NCBI RefSeq assembly: GCF_004361695.1
Contig: NZ_SNVW01000005.1
Coordinates: 62,001-126,000 of the forward strand
Source of the DNA: Curtobacterium flaccumfaciens
GTDB taxonomy: Bacteria; Actinomycetota; Actinomycetes; Actinomycetales; Microbacteriaceae
Length of the DNA stretch: 64,000 nucleotides
Reading direction: 5' to 3'
In this document: positions 17,426-22,751 of the stretch, one piece after another
Numbering within the stretch: position 1 is the first letter of the stretch
Layout of the letters: each line of letters opens with the position of its first letter
Program-made: the position numbers and the translations under genes
Notes under the pieces: generated by a model
Databases searched by the model: none
What the model saw: the letters and a program-made list of their open reading frames with translations, nothing else
What the model was told of the DNA's origin: nothing

Positions 17426-17956
17426 ATGCCTGGGGATCAGAAGAAGAACGCCGACGGGCGGTACGCGGGGAGCAACTACCGGTACAGCGACCGGTTCATC
17501 AAGGTCGTCACCGGTTGTCTCATCGCGTGGATCTTCGTCGGAACTGGCCTCGGGTTCGCGCTGGGCGCGCTGGGCGACGTGTTCTTCCAGGGCGAGTACG
17601 GCCCGCAGACACCTGACTGGTACAGCCGCACGGCCGCGGCGATCGCCTTGAGTGGCGTGGTCTTGCCGCTGGTCGCAGGAGCGGTCCTGGGAGCGCTCGC
17701 GATCAACAAGTACGCCGCTCCGGTTGCGGTGCTGCTGCTCGCGGCCATCGGGTCGTTCATCTACGGCCGGGTCGTCGACGGGCAAGGAGTCTGGATGCTC
17801 TACGGGGTCGCTGGTGGCGTCGTTGCTGTCGCGCTGTTCTTCTCCATCGGGCTCCAGGCGAGGGTGCCCGTGTGGCTGCAGCTCCCCGGCCTGAACTCTC
17901 CACGTGTCCATCTCACAAGAGGCGATCCCGACGACAGCAAGCCCCCGCACAGGTGA
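17426..17956 (+). CDS. Hypothetical four-helix membrane protein
   Basis: A 176-aa protein. A polar N-terminus (MPGDQKKNADGRYAGSNYRYSDRF is its general character) is followed by four membrane helices: VVTGCLIAWIFVGTGLGFAL, AIALSGVVLPLVAGAVLGAL, APVAVLLLAAIGSFIYG and MLYGVAGGVVAVALFFSIGL. A short charged tail ends the protein. No family is recognised. It lies just upstream of, and codirectional with, the blaI promoter, but has about 30 bp separating it from that promoter, so it is probably independent of the regulator. Confidence 0.65.
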   Translation: MPGDQKKNADGRYAGSNYRYSDRFIKVVTGCLIAWIFVGTGLGFALGALGDVFFQGEYGPQTPDWYSRTAAAIALSGVVLPLVAGAVLGALAINKYAAPVAVLLLAAIGSFIYGRVVDGQGVWMLYGVAGGVVAVALFFSIGLQARVPVWLQLPGLNSPRVHLTRGDPDDSKPPHR

Positions 17957-17987
17957 CGAATCGTTCGCACCGCCGTTCTTCCGCTCG

Positions 17988-18025
17988 TTGACCGAGCGTG
18001 GTCCTGATTGCTACGTTGAGTCGCA
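17988..18025 (+). promoter_or_regulatory. blaI promoter with overlapping BlaI operator
   Basis: A -35 TTGACC (17988-17993) and a -10 TACGTT (18012-18017) are separated by 18 nt. The expected start point coincides with the ATG at 18025, so the transcript is probably leaderless. The -10 is inside an imperfect dyad, TGCTAC-5 nt-GTCGCA (18009-18025), whose arms and spacing match the perfect dyad at 19418. This implies autorepression. Confidence 0.72.
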
Positions 18026-18420
18026 TGTCAGTCGGGCCGAACGGACTCGCGGGCCAGTTCGGGCCGCTCGAGTTCGCGATCCTCGAAGCGCTCTGGGCCG
18101 GCGGAGAGTCGTCCGTGGGCGAATGCGCCGAGCGACTGAGCGGTGGCCAGGCGTACACGACGGTCAAGACCGTGATGGAGCGGATGACCGTGAAGGGGCT
18201 TCTCCTGCGGCGCAAGGAGTCCCGTGCCTACCGGTACAGCGCAGCGCGGACGCGTGACGAGATGAACCGAGACGCAGCGGAGCGGTCGAGCCGCGAGCTC
18301 CTCGCCGGGTTCGGCAGTGTCGCGGTGAGCAGCTTCGTGGACGCGATCGATCCGAGCTCGCCGGAGTTCGACGACCTGGTCGCGCGGCTCCGGGCCGTCG
18401 CCGGGCGGACCGAGGAGTAG
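18025..18420 (+). CDS. blaI: BlaI/MecI-family transcriptional repressor
   Basis: A 131-aa winged-helix repressor. The DNA-binding half is LEFAILEALWAGGESSVGECAERL followed by AYTTVKTVMERMTVKGLLLRRKESRAYRY, the family signature. The C-terminal helices (RELLAGFGSVAVSSFVDAI) form the dimerisation arm. BlaI repressors are inactivated by proteolysis when a membrane M56 protease senses envelope damage, and such a protease gene follows 28 bp downstream. No SD site is needed if transcription starts at the ATG, as the promoter suggests. The likely targets are its own gene and the ABC-SARP operon. Confidence 0.92.
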   Translation: MSVGPNGLAGQFGPLEFAILEALWAGGESSVGECAERLSGGQAYTTVKTVMERMTVKGLLLRRKESRAYRYSAARTRDEMNRDAAERSSRELLAGFGSVAVSSFVDAIDPSSPEFDDLVARLRAVAGRTEE

Positions 18421-18448
18421 ACGGCGCCGAGCGCGTTGGGGGATGCAC

Positions 18449-19357
18449 ATGGACTTCGGAGTGATCGGTTACCCGCAGGTGCTGCTGGGGCTCTGGGGGC
18501 CCCTCGCCCTCCGCGCCGCGTGGTTCGTGTGGACCCGCCGCGGTGCCGCCAACGTCGCACCCGCCACGCGGGCACTCGTCACCGCAGCCGTCGCCATCGC
18601 GCCGCTCGTGGCGCTCTTCGTGCCGTTCGAGCCGTCGACACCGCTCCGCGACGCCTTGCCCTGGCGCGCACCCATCGCCTGGGGCATCGCGATCGCACCG
18701 CCTGCCGACGCCGAGCGGTCGCCGGTCGGACTGGTGCTCATGCTGTTCGCGGTCGTGCCCGTCGTCTCCGTCCTCGTGTCGTTCGCGATCGGTGTCGTCG
18801 AGGTGGTGGTGTCGCGGTGCCGACTCGCCCGTCTCGAGACCGGTCGCCGAGGGGGACTGCGCCTCATCGCCGAGAACGACAGTCTGACCGCGTGCGTGGC
18901 TGGCCTCGTGGTGCCACGGGTGTACATCACGGAGTCGACACTCCGCGGTCCGCACTCGTCGGCAGTCATCGCGCACGAGCGCGCGCACCAGCGTCGTCTC
19001 CACCCGCTCCTCAAGTGGACCGTCGGGTGCGCGCTCCGCGCGTGGTGGTGGATCCCCGGTGCTCGGGCGATGCGGCACGACCTCGTCGTCTCGACCGAAC
19101 TCTGGGCCGACGATGCGGCGAGGCGACGCGTCGGCGACCGTGCGGTCGCGTCGGCGCTGCTCGGTTCGATGGAGCACGCCGGCGTGGGCGGGCTGCGGAC
19201 GGCGGTCTCGGTGGCCGGTCTCGTCGGCGCGGAGAGCGTCCTCGGAATGCGCGTCGGAGCGCTGTGCGTGCCGGTGCGTGCTCGCCGCCCCGTCGAGCGG
19301 GTCCTCGTGCCGGTGTTGCTCCTCGGCTCGCTCGTCCTCTTCGTCCTCCTGTTCTGA
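18449..19357 (+). CDS. M56-family membrane protease (BlaR1-like, no sensor domain)
   Basis: A 302-aa membrane protease. The zinc motif is VIAHERAHQRRLHP with H176, E177 and H180, and the second motif is STELWADDAA (E-x-x-A-D). Two helices precede (LLGLWGPLALRAAWFVW and ALVTAAVAIAPLVALFV), one lies near residue 100 and one at the C-terminus (VLVPVLLLGSLVLFVLLF). The penicillin-binding C-terminal domain of BlaR1 is missing, so the signal is not obviously a beta-lactam. ATG 18449 is preferred because a GGGGG site lies 5-6 nt upstream; ATG 18443 is also in frame. It forms a sensor-repressor pair with BlaI. Confidence 0.87.
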   Translation: MDFGVIGYPQVLLGLWGPLALRAAWFVWTRRGAANVAPATRALVTAAVAIAPLVALFVPFEPSTPLRDALPWRAPIAWGIAIAPPADAERSPVGLVLMLFAVVPVVSVLVSFAIGVVEVVVSRCRLARLETGRRGGLRLIAENDSLTACVAGLVVPRVYITESTLRGPHSSAVIAHERAHQRRLHPLLKWTVGCALRAWWWIPGARAMRHDLVVSTELWADDAARRRVGDRAVASALLGSMEHAGVGGLRTAVSVAGLVGAESVLGMRVGALCVPVRARRPVERVLVPVLLLGSLVLFVLLF

Positions 19358-19417
19358 GCCGTCTGTTCTGAGCCCCCTGGCGTTCCGCCGTCCCGAACCC
19401 GCCGGCGAAACCCCCAT

Positions 19418-19436
19418 CTGCTACTTTGTGTAGCAG
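19418..19436 (+). promoter_or_regulatory. Perfect BlaI-type operator upstream of the ABC-SARP operon
   Basis: CTGCTAC-TTTGT-GTAGCAG is a perfect 7-bp inverted repeat with a 5-nt spacer. This is the layout of BlaI/MecI operators (TAC...GTA core). A possible -10, TACTTT (19422-19427), is embedded in it, so binding would block transcription of the operon starting at 19474. No clear -35 was seen. Confidence 0.75.
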
Positions 19437-19473
19437 TTCGCATCGGAGCGAGCGTGGACGGAAGGGGACCACG

Positions 19474-20229
19474 GTGGACCATGCAGCAGCGACGGGGTGG
19501 GAGCGCGGCACGGGGACGATGGTGGGGAAGCCGGTCGCGGAGACCGGCGGGCTCACGAAGCGCTTCGGCCGGACAGTGGTGGTCGACGGCGTCGACCTCG
19601 TGGTGCGACCCGGCACCGTGTACGGCCTGCTCGGGCCGAACGGCGCGGGCAAGAGCACGACGCTGAAGATGATGCTCGGTCTCCTCAAGCCGACCTCGGG
19701 CGGGGTCGACCTGTTCGGGGAGCCGTGGAACCGCGCCGCACTCGGCCGCATCGGTGCGAGCGTCGACGGCCCGGGTCTCTACGAGCACCTCTCCGCCGCG
19801 CAGAACCTCGGCGTGCACGCGGAGCTGCTCGGACTCGATCGGGGCGGGATCGACACGGCCCTCGACATCGTCGGCCTCGCGCACACCGGACGGAAGGCCG
19901 TCCGGCACTTCTCCCTCGGGATGAAGAGTCGCCTCGCGCTGGCAGTGGCTCTGCTCGGCGAGCCGGAACTCGTCATCGTGGACGAACCCCAGAACGGGCT
20001 CGACCCGGAGGGGATCGCCGCGACGAGGCGGCTCCTGCGGTGCATCGCGGACTCCGGTCGCACCGTGTTGCTGTCCAGCCACGTGCTCGCCGAGGTCGCC
20101 GCAGTCGCGGACGACATCGGCGTCATGGCCGCGGGCCGGCTCGTCTACCAGGGGTCACTGACGGACCTCGCGCCCGACGGCGACCTCGAGCGGGCGTACT
20201 TCGCGCTCACCGCTGGCGGTGTGCGGTGA
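19474..20229 (+). CDS. ABC transporter ATP-binding protein (bacitracin/lantibiotic-export type)
   Basis: A 251-aa ATPase. Walker A is GLLGPNGAGKSTTLKMMLGLL, the signature is HFSLGMKSRLALA, and Walker B is ELVIVDEPQNGLDPEGI. The switch histidine lies in VLLSSHVLAEVAAVADDIGVM. Close resemblance to BcrA/LanF-type ATPases is apparent, including SLGMK instead of LSGGQ. GTG 19474 is chosen because a GAAGGGG SD site lies 6-7 nt upstream; ATG 19519 is an alternative. The stop overlaps the permease start. Given the BlaI operator upstream, it is a candidate self-protection pump for the nearby lanthipeptide. Confidence 0.87.
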   Translation: MDHAAATGWERGTGTMVGKPVAETGGLTKRFGRTVVVDGVDLVVRPGTVYGLLGPNGAGKSTTLKMMLGLLKPTSGGVDLFGEPWNRAALGRIGASVDGPGLYEHLSAAQNLGVHAELLGLDRGGIDTALDIVGLAHTGRKAVRHFSLGMKSRLALAVALLGEPELVIVDEPQNGLDPEGIAATRRLLRCIADSGRTVLLSSHVLAEVAAVADDIGVMAAGRLVYQGSLTDLAPDGDLERAYFALTAGGVR

Positions 20230-21752
20230 GCACGATGACCGGTGTCGCTCCCCTGCCGCGGGTGGTCGGTGCCGAGGCACTGCGGTGGCGGCGCGACGTG
20301 GCCGCATGGCTGCCGTTGGGCGGAGTCGTCATCGGCGCCGGTCTCGGCGTGCTCTCCGGTGGAGTCCACGCCGGGCCGGGATGGGGCGCCGTGCTGGCGT
20401 GGCTCAACCCGTGGGCGGTCTTCGTCGGACCGATGCTCGCCGTGCTCGTCGTCGGTGTCTCCGTCGCGGGCGATCGCACGTGTCGCGGCGGTGGGACCTG
20501 GTGGCGGCCGGTCGACGCCCTCCGTGCGGACGTGGCGAAGCTCGCGGTCGCAGCCGTGTTCCTCCTCGCGATGGACCTGCTCGCGGTCCTCGGGGTCCTC
20601 GGCATCGGGGCGACGCGTGCCAGCGGTGCGTTGCCGGTGCTCCGGGTCCTCGCGGTCGTGGTCGTGCTCTGGTCCGGGTCGCTCTGCGTGGCCGCGATCG
20701 GTCTCCGGGTGGCTCGACGGCTCGGCGTGCTCGCGGGGCTCGGCGTCGGCGTCGTGTGGTGTGTCGTCGGGGCCCTCGCCGCCGAGGGCAGCGCGGCGCT
20801 GTTCGTCCCCCCGGCGTGGGCGGTCCGCGCGACGATCCCGCTCCTCGGGACGCACGCGAACGGCGTCCCGCTCCCGGAGTCCTCCACCCTGCAGTCGATC
20901 CAGCCGCTCCCCCTCGCGCTCGCCTGCATCGTGCTGGCCGTCGTGATCGTCGTCGTACGCCTCCCGCAGGCACGCCCGTCCGGGATCTCGCACCGCTCCG
21001 GTCGACGTCGGCCCGACGCCGGTGGAGCCGGCGCAACGGCACCACCGCGGGCGCTCGACGCCCGCGAACGCGGAGCCGAGCCGGTCGAACGCGCGGTCGG
21101 CCGCCGGGCAGTGCGTCCCAGCGCGGCCGGTGCGGTGACCGCGTCGCTGCGACGCACCCCGGTCTGGATCCTCCCGGTCGGATCGGTCGCGCTCTGTCTC
21201 CTCATGACCCGGTGGCAGGCGCCGGATCGAGTCCTCGTGATCGTCCCCGTGCTCGTCGTGCCCGTCGTCGCGTTCGTCGCGCCGATGGTCCTGTGGGGAC
21301 GGCAGCGGCCGGCGTGGCGGGCGATCGCGAGTCGGACGGTGCCGATCGAACGGGTCGCACACGCCCTCGCCCTCACGAACGCGGTGCTCGCCGCCGTGTC
21401 CGTCGTCGTTCCGCTCGTGGTGCTCGGCGTCCTCGCCGAGGCGCGGCCGGCGCGGGTGCTGCTGCTCGCCGGTCTGGGCTGTCTGGCCGTCCTGGCGGTG
21501 TCCGCCTGGCAACTCGTCCTCGAGATGACCGTCGGGCGCGTGGTGGCACTCGCCGTGGGGATCGTCGGCACGTTCGTGTCGCTGCTCATCGGCGGCAGCG
21601 GGCTCGGGACGGTCTTCTGGACCGTCGATCCGTGGTCGTGGGGCGCTTTCGGCGCGCCAGCACAGATGGTCCTGACGGTCCCGGTCATGCTCGCCGCCGT
21701 GGTCCTCGCGTGGTTCGTGATCGCCCGGTGTGGACGGCGGGCAGCCGCGTGA
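20226..21752 (+). CDS. ABC-2-type permease, probable lantibiotic/immunity exporter subunit
   Basis: A 508-aa membrane protein with about twelve helices in two blocks of six. The blocks are split by a polar Arg-rich linker near residues 250-310. The first block includes WLPLGGVVIGAGLGVLSGGV and AVFLLAMDLLAVLGVLGIG. The second starts at PVWILPVGSVALCLLM and ends VMLAAVVLAWFVIARC. This looks like a fused or duplicated LanE/LanG-type permease. GTG 20226 overlaps the ATPase stop, and its own stop overlaps the SARP start, so the three genes are cotranscribed. The substrate is inferred from context only. Confidence 0.75.
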   Translation: MSTMTGVAPLPRVVGAEALRWRRDVAAWLPLGGVVIGAGLGVLSGGVHAGPGWGAVLAWLNPWAVFVGPMLAVLVVGVSVAGDRTCRGGGTWWRPVDALRADVAKLAVAAVFLLAMDLLAVLGVLGIGATRASGALPVLRVLAVVVVLWSGSLCVAAIGLRVARRLGVLAGLGVGVVWCVVGALAAEGSAALFVPPAWAVRATIPLLGTHANGVPLPESSTLQSIQPLPLALACIVLAVVIVVVRLPQARPSGISHRSGRRRPDAGGAGATAPPRALDARERGAEPVERAVGRRAVRPSAAGAVTASLRRTPVWILPVGSVALCLLMTRWQAPDRVLVIVPVLVVPVVAFVAPMVLWGRQRPAWRAIASRTVPIERVAHALALTNAVLAAVSVVVPLVVLGVLAEARPARVLLLAGLGCLAVLAVSAWQLVLEMTVGRVVALAVGIVGTFVSLLIGGSGLGTVFWTVDPWSWGAFGAPAQMVLTVPVMLAAVVLAWFVIARCGRRAAA

Positions 21753-22357
21753 CCGACGACCTGCTCGACCTCGATCTCGGCTCCGCACCGCGGCCGTCCG
21801 AGATGCCCGACGTCCGTCTGCTGGGCCGCCCGACGGTCAACGCCAAGCAAGTGCGGTCGACGAAGCCGCTGGAACTCGTCGCAGCGGTGGCACTCGCCGG
21901 TGGCCGGTACTCCCGGGACGGACTGGTCTCGGGCATCTACGGAGGCGAAGCGTCCGATTCGGCGCTCCCCACGCTCGCCTACCGCGCTCGCCTCCTCGGG
22001 CTCCCCGTCGAGTACGACCCGTACACCGGGTTCTACGCCCTGACGAGCGCGATCTCGCTCGACGTCGTGGACGTGCTGCGGCTCTCGGCCGCCGGACGCG
22101 CGAGTGATGCGCTGTGTCTCTACCGCGGACCGTTCCTCCCGCGGAGCGGGAGCCCGTTCGCCGCGACGCTCCGTGCGGAGATCGACAACGCCGTCGCCCA
22201 GGCGGCGCTGGCCACGGGCGACCAGCGCGTGATCGAGTACGCGGCGCGAGCGGTCCTGCACCCGATGCTCGCGGACGCCGTCCGTCGCGCTCGACCGGAC
22301 GTCGCCTCGACCGTGCTCGGCGCGGCGTACCTGCGCGGCATCGGTGCGACCTCGTGA
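21749..22357 (+). CDS. Small SARP-like transcriptional activator (wHTH plus short BTAD domain)
   Basis: A 202-aa protein with an OmpR-type winged helix: VRLLGRPTV, KPLELVAAVALAGGRYSRDGLVSGIYGG, then TLAYRARLLGLPVEYDPYTGFYAL. A truncated bacterial transcriptional activation domain follows (ALCLYRGPFLPRSGSPFA and AARAVLHPMLADAV). This matches Streptomyces antibiotic regulatory proteins, though shorter than the usual 250-280 aa and with no ATPase or TPR module. GTG 21749 overlaps the permease stop. SARPs bind direct heptamer repeats 11 bp apart; such repeats occur just downstream, before lanA and lanB. It is the probable pathway activator. Confidence 0.75.
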   Translation: MTDDLLDLDLGSAPRPSEMPDVRLLGRPTVNAKQVRSTKPLELVAAVALAGGRYSRDGLVSGIYGGEASDSALPTLAYRARLLGLPVEYDPYTGFYALTSAISLDVVDVLRLSAAGRASDALCLYRGPFLPRSGSPFAATLRAEIDNAVAQAALATGDQRVIEYAARAVLHPMLADAVRRARPDVASTVLGAAYLRGIGATS

Positions 22358-22372
22358 CGTCCGGAGCGGAAC

Positions 22373-22416
22373 TGTGATGGGGGTGTGAAGGGGGTGCGAC
22401 CCATCGCCGCGACAGT
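22373..22416 (+). promoter_or_regulatory. Triple 11-bp direct repeat (SARP box) and putative lanA promoter
   Basis: Three repeats start at 22373, 22384 and 22395: TGTGATG, TGTGAAG and TGCGACC, exactly 11 bp apart and the first two each followed by GGGG. Spacing of 11 bp is the hallmark of SARP sites. Sixteen bases from the start of the last repeat lies GACAGT (22411), at the same distance as TACGGT in front of lanB. The -10 assignment is weaker than the repeats. Confidence 0.68.
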
Positions 22417-22418
22417 GG

Positions 22419-22446
22419 TTCCGACGGGCCGACCGGCCCGTCGGAA
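22419..22446 (+). promoter_or_regulatory. Perfect hairpin upstream of lanA
   Basis: TTCCGACGGGCC, a 4-nt GACC loop and GGCCCGTCGGAA form a perfect 12-bp stem, followed by TCCTCGTTG. It could terminate read-through from the ABC-SARP operon, or stabilise the 5' end of the lanA message if transcription starts before it. It overlaps the expected lanA start point, so the role is ambiguous. Confidence 0.65.
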
Positions 22447-22455
22447 TCCTCGTTG

Positions 22456-22469
22456 AAAGGGGGGTGGAG
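22456..22469 (+). promoter_or_regulatory. Unusually strong lanA ribosome-binding site
   Basis: AAAGGGGGGTGGAG lies directly before the ATG at 22470, with the AAAGGGGGG core about 5 nt from the start. It is much more purine-rich than other sites in this window. It supports both the start choice and high-level translation of the precursor. Confidence 0.75.
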
Positions 22470-22640
22470 ATGAGCAACAGCGACTTCGATCTCGACCTGC
22501 AGGTCGAATCGACCAACGCGACGGTGACGCCGCAGATCACCAGCGTCTCGCTCTGTACGCCGGGTTGCCCGACGGGCGGCTTCGCGTGCTTCACGGCGGC
22601 GTGCACCGGTGGGTGCACGATCTCGTCGTCCAGCGCCTGA
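22470..22640 (+). CDS. lanA: Nisin-like class I lanthipeptide precursor
   Basis: A 56-aa precursor. The leader (residues 1-22) has the class I recognition box FDLDLQV at 6-12 and ends VTPQ, a plausible cleavage site (Pro at -2). The 34-residue core begins ITSVSLCTPGC, identical to nisin residues 1-11 except Val4 for Ile4. It continues PTGGFACFT, AACTGGC and TISSSSA. Five Cys (core 7, 11, 18, 23, 27) can pair with Ser3, Thr8, Thr13, Thr20 and Thr24. Ser5 and Thr2 would be dehydrated as in nisin. The core contains no Lys, Arg, His, Asp or Glu. The function is predicted: lipid II binding and antibacterial activity. Confidence 0.9.
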   Translation: MSNSDFDLDLQVESTNATVTPQITSVSLCTPGCPTGGFACFTAACTGGCTISSSSA

Positions 22641-22656
22641 CGGCAGCGATGCGCAC

Positions 22657-22694
22657 GACGGCCGATCGCCCACGGGCGGTCGGCCGTCTTCGTT
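22657..22694 (+). terminator. Attenuating terminator between lanA and lanB
   Basis: GACGGCCGATCGCC (22657-22670), a 4-nt loop and GGCGGTCGGCCGTC (22675-22688) form a 14-bp stem with one G-U pair, followed by TTCGTT. It lies 17 bp after the lanA stop. It would keep precursor mRNA in excess over the modification-enzyme mRNA, a common arrangement in lantibiotic operons. Confidence 0.75.
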
Positions 22695-22712
22695 CCTCCG
22701 GGGTCTGCCAAC

Positions 22713-22745
22713 TGTGATCGTCGTGTGAATCGTGGACCGTACGGT
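22713..22745 (+). promoter_or_regulatory. SARP-type direct repeat and leaderless lanB promoter
   Basis: AACTGTGAT and GTGTGAA recur here exactly as before lanA, with TGTGAT at 22713 and TGTGAA at 22724 (11-bp spacing). A -10 TACGGT (22740-22745) places the transcription start at or next to the ATG at 22752. A palindrome GACCGTACGGTC (22735-22746) covers the -10. Confidence 0.7.
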
Positions 22746-22751
22746 CTGGCC

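Noticed and set aside
22735-22746. GACCGTACGGTC palindrome as a separate operator before lanB
   Set aside because: It covers the -10 element and is short; it was noted in the promoter entry but not claimed as an independent regulator site.
22725-22751. GTG 22725 as an earlier lanB start
   Set aside because: It lies inside the predicted SARP site and -10 region and adds nine residues with no family match; ATG 22752 fits the leaderless promoter.
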